Counted from the stretch's first letter, positions 7,002 through 17,072 are shown. The stretch: DNA of 43,886 nt from an uncultured bacterium (GCA_903825575.1 CAIKAW010000078.1:1-43886), one strand, 5' to 3'. The notes: generated by a model not told the origin, from the letters alone. Made by a program: numbers and translations.

Positions 7002-7829
7002 TCAACTAGCTATCAGAGCGACGGCGGCGAGTGCCAGCGCTAAGCCAGCCACCTGGATTCGGCGTAGGTGTTCGTGCAGGAAGAGCCAGGCGGGTAGCAC
7101 CGTGAAGGCAGGGAAGAGCGAGACGATGACCGCCGCCAGCGCCAGCCCATCGCGGTGTGCGGCAAACAGGAACAGCGCTCCGGCGAAGGCCGCAAGGGCG
7201 CCGGACAGTGCGGATTCAAGGAGGGCACGTCTGAACTGGCTCCCGGTCCGGTCGCGCCGCCGCCAGGCCACAGGGGCAAGGATCGCGGCGGCGACCAGCA
7301 GCTCCAATGCAACGGGCCAGCTTCCGTAACCGGTGCCCGCGCGTTGCAATCCCAGATACAAACCGCCGAGTGCGACCCCTGCCACCAATCCATCGGCAGC
7401 TCCAGAAGGTCCGTCGTGCCGACTGCTATCGATCGCAGACACCATGGCGGTTGCCGGGATACCCAGAGCAACTCCCACCCATGCCAACGCGCTAGGCCGC
7501 TCGCCGAGTAGGACACCGAAGACGACCGGAAGCGCGGAACCGACGACGGCGCAGATCGGGGCTACAACACCGATGCGACCACGTTCGAAACCGCGAAATA
7601 GCGCCAAACTCAGGATGGCCGAACAGGTGCCGCTAAAGACGCCCCAGCCCACGACGTGATGCGACGGAAGAGGTGAAAACAGCAGCCCGAGGGTGAGGCC
7701 AGTCAGGCCGCCGAAGAACGAAACGTAGAAGGCGACCAACTGGTTGTAACTTCGTCGAATTGCAACTGCTGCTACGAAGTCGGAGAAGCCGTAGAGAGCT
7801 GCTGAAATCGTTGCCAGCAAAGCAATCAC
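7002..7829 (-). CDS. EamA/DMT-family membrane transporter
   Basis: 275 residues with about ten predicted TM helices in two homologous halves, the layout of drug/metabolite exporters with EamA domains. The first half carries LYGFSDFVAAVAIRR and RGFERGRIGVVAPI; the second ends in FLHEHLRRIQVAGLALALAAVALIA, a typical EamA end. The GTG start at 7829 overlaps the stop of the upstream membrane gene by four bases (GTGA on the minus strand), so it is probably translated by coupling. Longer in-frame starts would run deep into that gene and are unlikely. The substrate cannot be told. Confidence 0.85.
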   Translation of the reverse strand: MIALLATISAALYGFSDFVAAVAIRRSYNQLVAFYVSFFGGLTGLTLGLLFSPLPSHHVVGWGVFSGTCSAILSLALFRGFERGRIGVVAPICAVVGSALPVVFGVLLGERPSALAWVGVALGIPATAMVSAIDSSRHDGPSGAADGLVAGVALGGLYLGLQRAGTGYGSWPVALELLVAAAILAPVAWRRRDRTGSQFRRALLESALSGALAAFAGALFLFAAHRDGLALAAVIVSLFPAFTVLPAWLFLHEHLRRIQVAGLALALAAVALIAS

Positions 7830-8959
7830 GCGGTCTGGGACTTCGGTCCGAAGAGGACAAGCCCAACTATTCCGACGCACCAGATCAGGTGAATCCAGCC
7901 AACGACTTGCAGGTGAGAAAACCACCAATGTGCGTAGCCAGTAGTCGTGGTCAGTCGGTGGTTCCAGTCTGCTGTGAATGGTTGCCAGAAGATGATTGTT
8001 GAAATCAACGTGAGCCACGGTCCGCGCCAGTGCGTTCCGAACAGGTCGTAGACGACAGCGGCCAGCGCAATGCTGCCGACGTAGTAGGCGTTGTTCTGCG
8101 GATCAAGAAGAACGCGTACCGCGACTGCGATGATCAGAATGCCGGCCCAGCGTTCGCGTAGTTGTGCGACGACGGCAGCAACTGTGGCCGCAACAAAAGC
8201 CAGGCTGCGATCCCAGGCGGGAACAATCTGACCGCGCAGGCCCAGGGCGTAAAGCCCGGATCCCGGCGCCAGCAAGACATTGGGCTTTAAGGCTTGCAGG
8301 GTCGCTGGTGCCGCTGCGATGAAAGGACCCCAAGTCAGCGCGAGTCCCGCAACAAGTGCAGCCAGAGCGGACCGCAGCGCCCGGCGATCGAGTACCAACA
8401 GAAGTGGCGCGAATTCAATGGCCCAGGGCTTCGACGCCGCAGCTAGCGCGATAGCCACCCCTGCCCAAATCGCACGGCCCGCGACTACGGCTCGGATAGC
8501 CAGGATGGCGAAAAGCATCGCCAGAACGTCGTCGAGGTGCGCCCAGCGGACGCTCAGGATCGTCCAGCCGGGGATCAGGACGAAGGCCGCGAGGAAGACC
8601 CGTCGCCCGCGCAGGCGCCCTGGCAGAGCCGGGGCAAGCAGCGCAATGCACAGCGGCCCAACCGCTGTCATCAGCAGCTGGGCGGTGATTCGAGCGCCCG
8701 TGGTGCCAAGCAGGCCCAGAACGCCGGAAACTACGAACGCGATCGGTCCGATCTGTAGCCCAGAGTTGTTGGCGTACAGGTGCAGACCGTCAGTGCCGAA
8801 TAGCGAAGTTCCGCCATCCCGGAAGAAGTGCCACGAAAGCGCAGAGGTTGGCCAGAAGCGCGCCGCGGTCAGGCCGGCCCAGACGATCAGGACCGCAACC
8901 GAAACAAACATGCTCCGCGAGGGGCGGATCTTGCTGTCGACACCGCTTTCGTCGGTCAC
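7826..8959 (-). CDS. polytopic GT-C-like membrane protein
   Basis: 377 residues, mostly hydrophobic, with about ten TM helices. The long first external loop after helix 1 (SALSWHFFRDGG region), the SVRWAHLDDVLAMLFAILA segment and AAASKPWAIEFAPLLL resemble GT-C membrane glycosyltransferases of the DUF2029/GT87 or mannosyltransferase type, though no named family is certain. GTG at 8959 is preceded by TAGTGT with a seven-base gap and no ribosome site, so a leaderless start fits. It is the first gene of a two-gene operon with the EamA transporter; a glycosyl transferase paired with an exporter or flippase-like protein could act on an envelope glycan (inference). Confidence 0.7.
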   Translation of the reverse strand: MTDESGVDSKIRPSRSMFVSVAVLIVWAGLTAARFWPTSALSWHFFRDGGTSLFGTDGLHLYANNSGLQIGPIAFVVSGVLGLLGTTGARITAQLLMTAVGPLCIALLAPALPGRLRGRRVFLAAFVLIPGWTILSVRWAHLDDVLAMLFAILAIRAVVAGRAIWAGVAIALAAASKPWAIEFAPLLLVLDRRALRSALAALVAGLALTWGPFIAAAPATLQALKPNVLLAPGSGLYALGLRGQIVPAWDRSLAFVAATVAAVVAQLRERWAGILIIAVAVRVLLDPQNNAYYVGSIALAAVVYDLFGTHWRGPWLTLISTIIFWQPFTADWNHRLTTTTGYAHWWFSHLQVVGWIHLIWCVGIVGLVLFGPKSQTA

Positions 8960-8966
8960 GTCGGCG

Positions 8967-8972
8967 ACACTA
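8967..8972 (-). promoter_or_regulatory. leaderless -10 box (TAGTGT)
   Basis: On the minus strand TAGTGT ends seven bases before the GTG at 8959, matching the actinobacterial TANNNT leaderless pattern. Confidence 0.55.
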
Positions 8973-9019
8973 GCGGGACGGGTGTGGCACCTGGGTCGAC
9001 ACGACGCAACGGGAAAGGT

Positions 9020-9056
9020 GGGGCGAATGACATCGATGGGATTCGCCCCCTACGAT
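9020..9056 (+). promoter_or_regulatory. promoter with 9-bp perfect inverted repeat before DUF3263
   Basis: GGGGCGAAT (9020-9028), a 12-base spacer containing ATCGAT, then ATTCGCCCC (9041-9049): a perfect inverted repeat. It ends one base before TACGAT (9051-9056), a TANNNT -10 candidate 60 bases before the DUF3263 start. The repeat would cover the -35 region, the position expected for a repressor operator. Confidence 0.5.
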
Positions 9057-9116
9057 GGCTCTACCGAGGCCGATCAGACCAGCCCCGGTACTGGTTGCGC
9101 TGCCGAGGGGAGCCAA

Positions 9117-9407
9117 ATGGATCCGGCCCGTGTCATTCGTGACGACGTAGCCGAGGTCGGGCTTTCGCAGCGAGACCAAGACCTGCTGGCGTTCGAGCGG
9201 CAATGGTGGAAGTACGCCGGCGCCAAGGAACAGGCGATCCGCGAATTGTTCGACATGAGCGCCACCCGGTACTACCAGGTTCTCAATGCCCTGATTGATA
9301 CACAGGAAGCTCTCGAGTTCGACCCGATGCTCGTCAAGCGCCTGCGTCGGATGCGTGCGACCCGGCAGCGAGCCAGATCCGCCCGCCGGCTCGGCATCGA
9401 ACCCTGA
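9117..9407 (+). CDS. DUF3263 family protein
   Basis: 96 residues, soluble. It matches the actinobacterial DUF3263 family: LSQRDQDLLAFERQWWKY (about 15-32), then a helix-turn-helix-like stretch AKEQAIRELFDMSATRYYQVLNAL split over two predicted helices, and a basic C-terminus rich in Arg. The sequence looks like a small sigma-70 region 4 or HTH DNA-binding unit, but no function is established to my knowledge. ATG at 9117 is preceded by GGGGAG five bases upstream; the open frame continues far upstream but lacks a better start. The gene is divergent from the GT-C-like gene. Confidence 0.8.
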   Translation: MDPARVIRDDVAEVGLSQRDQDLLAFERQWWKYAGAKEQAIRELFDMSATRYYQVLNALIDTQEALEFDPMLVKRLRRMRATRQRARSARRLGIEP

Positions 9408-9414
9408 CCCGAAG

Positions 9415-9444
9415 AAAGTGCCGTGCGTACGCATAGGCGGCACA
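9415..9444 (+). repeat. 30-bp dispersed repeat, copy 1
   Basis: Begins AAAGTGCCGTG and ends TAGGCGGCACA; 27 of 30 bases match the inverted copy at 12325-12354. The ends GTGCCG/CGGCAC can pair, so the unit is an imperfect palindrome able to form a hairpin. It lies eight bases after the DUF3263 stop and could end its transcript. Confidence 0.65.
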
Positions 9445-9573
9445 CGTCGCACATTCACAGTGGAATGGTTGTTCCGCCATTCCCTATCCACATCCGGAAG
9501 CAAGTGTCGGAAGCCTCGGTCATTCGCACCGCCGAAGGGTCATGATGTAGGCAGTTAGATGAAGGAGGCGGTC

Positions 9574-9897
9574 ATGACCCGTTACGACCGCACCACTCCC
9601 ACGTGGCGCGAAGATCCAGCACACGACGTCGTTGACGAATTGCTCCACGAAGTCTCCGAGGAGCTCGGGACTGACGGGCCGGAGGAAACCTTCGGGCATC
9701 CTGACGAGTCCGTCGTTGGCCGCCTGGTGGACGACGACGAGGGTTCGCACCCGCACCGAAACGCTGAGGCCACCGCTTGGGACAGCCACGACAAGGTCGA
9801 CCTATCGGCTGAGGAGGCGGCGATGCACTTCGTCGACCTTGACGCCGAGGACGACCTGGAAGCTGAACCTGGTGACGAGGAGCAGCTCGACCGCTGA
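9574..9897 (+). CDS. DUF5709-like acidic protein
   Basis: 107 residues, very acidic (many Asp and Glu), with no membrane segment. The middle GRLVDDDEGSHPHRNAEAT and the block LSAEEAAMHFVD resemble the actinobacterial DUF5709 family, whose members share a GRLV..DEG...EEAA.H.VD pattern. Function unknown. ATG at 9574 is preceded by AAGGAGG with a five-base gap, an excellent ribosome site, so the in-frame start at 9559 is less likely. The gene lies between DUF3263 and the groEL operators. Confidence 0.7.
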   Translation: MTRYDRTTPTWREDPAHDVVDELLHEVSEELGTDGPEETFGHPDESVVGRLVDDDEGSHPHRNAEATAWDSHDKVDLSAEEAAMHFVDLDAEDDLEAEPGDEEQLDR

Positions 9898-9933
9898 TTG
9901 ACCGTCCGATCAGCCACTGATTGCCCCCTCCGG

Positions 9934-9960
9934 CTTGCACTCTCGTGGGTCGAGTGCTAA
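9934..9960 (+). promoter_or_regulatory. CIRCE operator 1 of groEL, overlapping the promoter
   Basis: CTTGCACTC, nine bases, GAGTGCTAA: a CIRCE element (consensus TTAGCACTC-N9-GAGTGCTAA) with two mismatches in the left arm. The same bases contain a likely promoter, TTGCAC (9935-9940), 17 bases, TAATTA (9958-9963), so HrcA bound here would block RNA polymerase. Confidence 0.85.
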
Positions 9961-9968
9961 TTATTGGG

Positions 9969-9995
9969 TTAGCACTCGGAAGGTTCGAGTGACAA
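9969..9995 (+). promoter_or_regulatory. CIRCE operator 2 of groEL
   Basis: TTAGCACTC, nine bases, GAGTGACAA: a second CIRCE element with a perfect left arm and two mismatches in the right arm. It starts eight bases after the first, so two HrcA dimers could bind side by side. Confidence 0.8.
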
Positions 9996-10009
9996 CACCC
10001 GGCCAACCC

Positions 10010-11770
<1,761 letters not shown>

Positions 11771-11788
11771 GTCCTAACGCTGTTCGGT

Positions 11789-11824
11789 GGGGGTGGGCCT
11801 TCGGGTCCACCCCCGCTGGCTTTT
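11789..11824 (+). terminator. intrinsic terminator of groEL
   Basis: An 11-bp stem with one G-U pair (11789-11799 / 11804-11814) closes a TTCG tetraloop and is followed by TTTT at 11821-11824. Confidence 0.85.
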
Positions 11825-11882
11825 GTGGCACGGTCGGCTTGGGCGCGTGTGGCGTCGTGCGTCGACGTGCGACGCTGGCGGG

Positions 11883-12284
11883 GTGCAGGTACTAGTTGAC
11901 GCGGACAACGTTCCGGTCTCTCGGCTACGGGTGGTGGCTGCCGCGTTGGCTGAGTTGCCGGACGCGGTCGCGCGGATTGTCGTCGCTGGTCGAAGCTCAG
12001 CGGTAGATGCCCTGGATTGGCCTGAGCACGCCGTCATCGTCCGTATCGCGGGTTGGCAGGAGGCCGATCTTGCGTTGGCTGACGCCTACGTCGCCGACCG
12101 CGAACCGCTGCTTCTGGTCTCGGGTGACGGCGATTTCGGGCTACTGGCGGCACGGCATTCGGGCCCGGTTTTGGTGGTCAGCACAGCTGCTTCTGGGCGG
12201 CTTCGTGACGCGGCGCGCGTCGTCGATCCGGTGCTCGACGGGGGCCGCGGCTTGCGGGATTGGCTGACGGCGGCGGAGGTTTAG
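11883..12284 (+). CDS. NYN-domain (PIN-like) protein, putative RNase
   Basis: 133 residues, soluble. QVLVDADNVP at the N-terminus supplies the first acidic site (Asp6, Asp8) and Asn9, AGWQEADLALADAYV the middle acids (Glu60, Asp62), and LLLVSGDGDFGLLA the last pair (Asp82, Asp84). This is the NYN/PIN-like nuclease arrangement, so an RNA-cleaving role is plausible but untested. I chose GTG at 11883 because conserved sequence starts there; the open frame upstream runs back through the groEL terminator. GACGCT six bases before the GTG is a weak leaderless -10. Converges on the XPB gene. Confidence 0.7.
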   Translation: MQVLVDADNVPVSRLRVVAAALAELPDAVARIVVAGRSSAVDALDWPEHAVIVRIAGWQEADLALADAYVADREPLLLVSGDGDFGLLAARHSGPVLVVSTAASGRLRDAARVVDPVLDGGRGLRDWLTAAEV

Positions 12285-12373
12285 CCGAACCGCGGCACGC
12301 CGCGCACATTCATCGTGCACCGAATGTGCCGCCTAGGCGCACCCACGGCACTTTCATGCAGAAGGGGCGGGGG
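12285..12373. other. convergent intergenic region with inverted repeats
   Basis: This lies between the stops of the NYN and XPB genes. It contains the second 30-bp repeat and a GCACATTC / GAATGTGC inverted repeat (12304-12311 / 12322-12329) that shares bases with it, so a hairpin can form on either strand. It probably ends transcription from both sides. Confidence 0.45.
12325..12354 (-). repeat. 30-bp dispersed repeat, copy 2 (inverted)
   Basis: Reverse complement of copy 1 (9415-9444) with three mismatches. Both copies sit just after gene ends. Confidence 0.65.
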
Positions 12374-14026
12374 TTAGGGGAGGGGAGCGGGGGGCAGGTC
12401 GGTGCTGTCGATGATTCGGTAGGCATAGCCCTGCTCGGCCAAGAAGCGCTGGCGGTGGGCCGCGAAATCTTGATCGACGGTGTCCCGGGCCACAACCGCG
12501 TAGAACCTGGCTGTCCGCCCGTCGTGCTTAGGACGCAGAATCCGTCCCAGCCTTTGGGCTTCTTCCTGGCGTGAACCAAACGAGCCCGAGATCTGAATCG
12601 CGACGGTCGCTTCCGGCAGGTCAATCGAGAAGTTCGCGACCTTGGAAACCACCAGTGTCTTCACGGCTCCGTTCCGGAATTCCTCGTAAAGACGTTCCCG
12701 TTCGCGCACGGTTGTCTCGCCGGTGATCACCGGTACGCCAAGGCGGTCGCCGAGTTCGTGTAGTTGATCGAGGTACTGCCCGATGATCAAGGTCTGCTCG
12801 CCGGCGTGGTGTGCCAACAGTTCTTCGACGACTTGGGTCTTACCGTCGGCGGTCGCAGCCAACCGATAACGCTCTTCTGGTTCGGCAGTTGCGTACGCCA
12901 AGCGCTGCGAGTGCGGCAAGGTAACCCTGACCTCCACGCAATCGGCGGGAGCAATCCACCCTTGGGCTTCGATGTCCTTCCAAGGCACGTCGTACCGCTT
13001 CGGGCCAATGAGACTGAACACATCGCCTTCATGGCCGTCCTCGCGCACCAAGGTCGCGGTCAGGCCCAAACGGCGCCGCGCCTGAATGTCAGCCGTGAAA
13101 CGAAAAATCGGTGCTGGAAGCAGGTGGACCTCGTCGTAAAGGATCAGTCCCCAGTCGCGAGCGTCGAAAAGTTCGAGGTGCGTGTACACGCCTTTGCGGC
13201 GAGTGGTCATCACTTGGTAGGTGGCGATAGTGACCGGACGAACTTCCTTCTTGTTGCCCGAGTATTCGCCGATTTCGTCTTCGGTCAATGTCGTACGCAT
13301 CAGCAGTTCGTGTCGCCATTGGCGAGCTGACACCGTGTTCGTCACCAGGATCAACGTTGTTGCTTGAGCGAGTGCCATTGCGGCCGCACCGACCAGCGTC
13401 TTGCCAGCACCACAGGGAAGTACGACAACACCGGAGCCGCCGTGCCAGAAACCCTCGGCCGCTTCGCGTTGGTATTGGCGAAGTTCCCACCCGTCTTCGA
13501 CCAAGGCCATCGGGTGGCTTTCGCCGTCCACGTAACCGGCCAGATCCTCGGCCGGCCAACCCAAGCGAAGCAACACCTGCTTCATGTGCCCGCGCTCGCT
13601 GGGGTGAACGACAACCGTGTCGGCGTCGATACGAGCACCGACTAGTGGCTTGATTTTGGCGCTGCGCAACACCTCTTCGAGTACCGCTTGGTCAACCGCA
13701 TGCAGCACCAAGCCGTGCACTGGATCGAGTTGGAGTTGCATCCTTCCGTAGCGTGACATCGTTTCGGCGACGTCGACCAACAACGCATGGGTTACCGGGT
13801 AGCGCGAGTAGCGCAGCAATACATCTACGACGTGTTCGGCATCCTGACCTGCGGCGCGCGCATTCCACAATCCAAGTGGGGTAAGTCGATAGGTGTGAAT
13901 ATGTTCGGGTGCGCGCTCAAGTTCGGCGAACGGCGCAATCGCGCGGCGGCATTCATCTGCAAGTGGGTGATCGGTTTCGAGAAGCAGGGTCTTGTCGCTC
14001 TGGACGATAAGCGGTCCGTCGGTCAC
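12374..14026 (-). CDS. XPB/Rad25-type DNA helicase
   Basis: 550 residues, a superfamily 2 helicase of the bacterial XPB group (3'-5' DNA unwinding; repair role in mycobacteria suspected, not settled). The order is an N-terminal domain (1-175), LRQYQREA (about 182), Walker A PCGAGKT (204-210), DEVH box (298-301), LTATLVREDG with the XPB-typical RED motif (328-330), then helicase motifs V and VI ending QEEAQRLGRILRPK. Length and motif set are complete. The GTG start at 14026 overlaps the stop of the upstream helicase-associated gene by four bases, so the two are co-translated. The 3' end converges on the NYN gene. Confidence 0.93.
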   Translation of the reverse strand: MTDGPLIVQSDKTLLLETDHPLADECRRAIAPFAELERAPEHIHTYRLTPLGLWNARAAGQDAEHVVDVLLRYSRYPVTHALLVDVAETMSRYGRMQLQLDPVHGLVLHAVDQAVLEEVLRSAKIKPLVGARIDADTVVVHPSERGHMKQVLLRLGWPAEDLAGYVDGESHPMALVEDGWELRQYQREAAEGFWHGGSGVVVLPCGAGKTLVGAAAMALAQATTLILVTNTVSARQWRHELLMRTTLTEDEIGEYSGNKKEVRPVTIATYQVMTTRRKGVYTHLELFDARDWGLILYDEVHLLPAPIFRFTADIQARRRLGLTATLVREDGHEGDVFSLIGPKRYDVPWKDIEAQGWIAPADCVEVRVTLPHSQRLAYATAEPEERYRLAATADGKTQVVEELLAHHAGEQTLIIGQYLDQLHELGDRLGVPVITGETTVRERERLYEEFRNGAVKTLVVSKVANFSIDLPEATVAIQISGSFGSRQEEAQRLGRILRPKHDGRTARFYAVVARDTVDQDFAAHRQRFLAEQGYAYRIIDSTDLPPAPLP

Positions 14027-16413
14027 GCCTTCTCCTCGATGAACTCGACGCCTGTGATGCGGGTGGCCGCGAAAGTCCTTACTTCAGCAGCTCGGTGGTC
14101 GTATGCAGTGAGCACCCCACCGAGCAGTTGCAGAGGATCGACAATTCTTTCGGTTGATGAACCGTGTGTGTCGGCGTATCCGATTCGAATGGCCATCGAT
14201 GCCTGAACCGCCAACTTCAGCGCTGCGACTGTCTCCGCGGTAGTTGAGCGAGGCAAACCGGTGCCGGAAACTGCTGTGTTTGTAACTGTTTCTGGGCCGA
14301 GCGAACCGCTGCCGCTGGCACGCTCTCCGGCCCGCAGCGCACGGACTGCGGCGGTGACTAGGGGTCCGGTCGGTGCACCTGGGCCACGTGGCGCTTCGAG
14401 CGAGAAGCTGCTTGTTCCTGCGCGACGGGAGTCCTTGCGACGAATAACTACCGTGCCGTCTGCAGTTTCAGCAGCAGGTGCAAAACCGGCAGCGCGCAGA
14501 GTGCCCAGAACCTCGTCCAGTGGTGCCGAGACTGCAACGACGGTTGGGGCCAATCGCACCGGCCGCAACGCAGCAGTTCGCTTGTCAGCGCAGATCGATG
14601 TCAGCGCAGATTCGTCATCACTTCGCAGATAAGCAGTGGCCAGGCCGACTCGGATTCCGCCGTGGCGTCGGGCAACATCGGTTACTAGATATTCCAGCGG
14701 CTGTGGGACTCCGGTGCTTGATAGGTCAGTTAGGAACTCAAGAACGTCGGCCTGGGTCATTCCCGCATCAAGTCCGCGGCGGACGCTGACGTCTGAGAAT
14801 CGATAGACAGCGGCACCGCCTGTCGATTCAACGTCGGCGATGAGCGCCAAGCGCCGGGCGAGGTTCGATTCAAGTGGTCCTGGTGCAACGGCAGTTAGGT
14901 CGGCCTGCAGCAGGACGTGCACAACTGGCTCTGGAAGCAGTGGCGTCACGGCCGCAACCAGTTCACTCGGCGGCAGTTCTAGTCGGCTGCGAGTTGTGTT
15001 GCGTTGGTCCGGGATCGATAGCAGAGCGCGGCCGGTGACGGCCAAGGATCCAAGCCCGGTCAGGCCAAGCGTTTCGGCTTCGAGCAAGGTGGCCCGCACC
15101 AACGCGGACCGCAATTCGCCGGTCCTGCGAGGTGAGCCCCAGTCGAGGACGGTGAGCAAGTTGTGTTCGTCCACGTAGCCGCCGGCCTCGACGGTCGCTA
15201 GGAGCGCTAGGACCTCCGCACGGACGGCTGGGGTGATGCTGCGTCCGGCTTCGGCGGTTAGGGCATTGACCACGTTTCCGTTGCGAGCGCCAGTTTCTGA
15301 CTTCATCCCAATCAACGCCGGGGTACGCGTTGTTGTGAACCAGTTATGCGCCAGATGCGCCCACCGTTGGGCGGTGGTCCACGAGCGCCATAGGTCGTAA
15401 TTCGTTGTTGGCAGCCAAACTTCGCCGTCTTCGGTTAGAAGTCCGGAGGCGGCCGAAAGCTCGATAACCAGCGCGACGGTGGAAGGATCGGTGTCGATGA
15501 TGGAGGCGGCAGCAGTCAGCGTTCGAACGCCGAGTCCGCCCGATTTCAACCGATCGGGCGGGTCGATTGCCCAGGAATCCAGCAGGTCTTCGACCTTGCG
15601 GACGAGCGTGAATGCGTGTTGGCCTGCGGTGCGATCGATCAGCGCTGGTTCGCGTTTCGTTTGGCTGCGCAAGGTCGGCGCTTGAGGTTGTGGTTCGCGC
15701 AGGAGTCGGCCTTGGCGCAATTGGAGCGATACCGCCCGCGGCAGGATTACGGTCTCGGCATCGTCGCCGACTAGCAGGTCGCGTGAGAGCAGCCATTCGA
15801 CGGGAGTGCGGGCGTTAGCTTCGCTAACTACGCGATCGGCGGCTGAGACTCGACCGATCGGCGGTCCCCACGTCAATCGGTCAAGCAGTTCCTTGGCTTC
15901 GGCAGGTGCGCTGGCAAGTACCTCGTCGGGCACCGCTGATTCTTCGTAGCGGGCAAGTTTGATTCGGCCTTGGCTTGGTGCAGCTAGTCCACACGGGTAT
16001 GGGCCGAGCAAATCGCGAACGGTCCGAGTCAGGTAGATCGACCCACTGGGCTTGGCCTTGGCCTTGCCGCCGCCATCACGCCACAGGAGTGCGAGTTCGT
16101 CTAGATGGTCGACTGCGGCCACGACGGCTCCGGTGCCAGTGCCAGGCAATGCCGCGAGTAGCGCGGCGTAGGTCGCATCAGGGATGGCCGCAATGACCTC
16201 GGCTACCTGCAGGGTCCAACGGTCTAGGGCATCCAGGGCTCGTCCGGTGGAAGCGGTCGTGGTGGCCCGGGCTGCTAGGGCAGCTAAGTCGGCCGGCACC
16301 GGGTGCATCAGGTCTTGGCGCAGTTCCAGCAGCCGCGCGAGCGCCTGATCCGAACGGCGCCGTAATTCGTCGGCAAGGCTTCGCGGACGAGGAGCCGGGG
16401 TCTGGGTGGACAT
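14023..16413 (-). CDS. helicase-associated (Helicase_C_3/XPB-partner) protein
   Basis: 796 residues, soluble. It matches the large actinobacterial protein that always precedes XPB and carries a helicase C-terminal-domain-3 region (roughly 440-640: LPDQ..VHVLLQADLTAVAPGP with strands typical of that domain), but it has no Walker A or DEAD box of its own. The last 80 residues (AALKLAVQASMAIRIGYADTHGSSTERIVDPLQLL, split here by helices) resemble a WYL-type ligand domain. I chose ATG at 16413 because TAACGT lies seven bases upstream without a ribosome site; a GTG at 16422 falls inside the -10 box. It overlaps XPB by four bases, suggesting a functional complex. Confidence 0.8.
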   Translation of the reverse strand: MSTQTPAPRPRSLADELRRRSDQALARLLELRQDLMHPVPADLAALAARATTTASTGRALDALDRWTLQVAEVIAAIPDATYAALLAALPGTGTGAVVAAVDHLDELALLWRDGGGKAKAKPSGSIYLTRTVRDLLGPYPCGLAAPSQGRIKLARYEESAVPDEVLASAPAEAKELLDRLTWGPPIGRVSAADRVVSEANARTPVEWLLSRDLLVGDDAETVILPRAVSLQLRQGRLLREPQPQAPTLRSQTKREPALIDRTAGQHAFTLVRKVEDLLDSWAIDPPDRLKSGGLGVRTLTAAASIIDTDPSTVALVIELSAASGLLTEDGEVWLPTTNYDLWRSWTTAQRWAHLAHNWFTTTRTPALIGMKSETGARNGNVVNALTAEAGRSITPAVRAEVLALLATVEAGGYVDEHNLLTVLDWGSPRRTGELRSALVRATLLEAETLGLTGLGSLAVTGRALLSIPDQRNTTRSRLELPPSELVAAVTPLLPEPVVHVLLQADLTAVAPGPLESNLARRLALIADVESTGGAAVYRFSDVSVRRGLDAGMTQADVLEFLTDLSSTGVPQPLEYLVTDVARRHGGIRVGLATAYLRSDDESALTSICADKRTAALRPVRLAPTVVAVSAPLDEVLGTLRAAGFAPAAETADGTVVIRRKDSRRAGTSSFSLEAPRGPGAPTGPLVTAAVRALRAGERASGSGSLGPETVTNTAVSGTGLPRSTTAETVAALKLAVQASMAIRIGYADTHGSSTERIVDPLQLLGGVLTAYDHRAAEVRTFAATRITGVEFIEEKA

Positions 16414-16420
16414 CCGTGCC

Positions 16421-16426
16421 ACGTTA
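16421..16426 (-). promoter_or_regulatory. leaderless -10 box (TAACGT)
   Basis: On the minus strand TAACGT ends seven bases before the ATG at 16413. It overlaps the alternative GTG start at 16422 and so argues for the shorter protein. Confidence 0.6.
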
Positions 16427-16454
16427 CGCGGTCGGCCGCCTCCGACCCAACTCG

Positions 16455-16460
16455 TAGGGT
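16455..16460 (+). promoter_or_regulatory. leaderless -10 box (TAGGGT)
   Basis: TAGGGT ends six bases before the GTG at 16467. Together with 16421-16426 it forms a compact divergent pair, 28 bases apart. Confidence 0.6.
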
Positions 16461-16466
16461 GGTGCC

Positions 16467-17072
16467 GTGCAAACCGACGTGGGTTTCGACCTCGATATGA
16501 CGCTGGTCGATTCGGCGGCTGCCATCGTCGACGCGGTCCGCCATACCTGCAGTTTCTATGGCGTCAGCGTTGATGAAGGCCGGGTTCGCACTGGATTGGG
16601 TTTGCCGCTGGATCAGGTCTTTCCGGATTTCATCCCGACGGTGCCCTACGCGGCCGCGTTGGGGGTCTACCGCGAGCGGTACCTCGAGGTGGGCATCGGT
16701 CTGACTTTGCCTTTGGCGGGCGCTGCCGAGTCGATGGCAGCGGTTCGTGCGTCAGGCGGGCGGGTGCTGGTAATCAGCGCCAAGCATGCCCACCACGTCG
16801 CTGCGTCCCTTTCTGCCGTTGGCCTAGTGGCGGACCACATCGTCGGTGAGCGCTTTGGTGCGGCGAAGGGCGAGGCGCTGGTCGAATTTGGCGCCGCTGT
16901 CTACGTTGGTGACCACATCGGTGATGTGGCTGGGGCTCTGGCTGCCGGTGCGGTTGCGGTTGGCGTGCCCACGGGGCCGACTTCGAGGCAAGAACTTCTA
17001 GCCGCAGGCGCCCACGTGATCCTGACCAGCTTGATCGAATTCCCGGCTTGGAACGCTGCAAGGTTGGCCTGA
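16467..17072 (+). CDS. HAD-superfamily hydrolase
   Basis: 201 residues, cytosolic phosphatase-like protein. Motif I is FDLDMTLVDS with the nucleophile Asp8 and the acid/base Asp10; motif II lies in VLVISAK (Ser); the motif III Lys is in FGAAKGEAL; and motif IV is YVGDHIGD. An alpha-helical cap (about 15-85) follows motif I, as in phosphoglycolate-phosphatase-like members. The substrate is unknown. The GTG at 16467 has no ribosome site but a TAGGGT box six bases upstream. It is divergent from the helicase-associated gene. Confidence 0.85.
   Translation: MQTDVGFDLDMTLVDSAAAIVDAVRHTCSFYGVSVDEGRVRTGLGLPLDQVFPDFIPTVPYAAALGVYRERYLEVGIGLTLPLAGAAESMAAVRASGGRVLVISAKHAHHVAASLSAVGLVADHIVGERFGAAKGEALVEFGAAVYVGDHIGDVAGALAAGAVAVGVPTGPTSRQELLAAGAHVILTSLIEFPAWNAARLA

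Noticed and set aside
8280-9116. Long plus-strand open frame upstream of and in frame with DUF3263
   Set aside because: It lies antisense to the GT-C-like gene; the protein similarity begins only at 9117, where a ribosome site is present.
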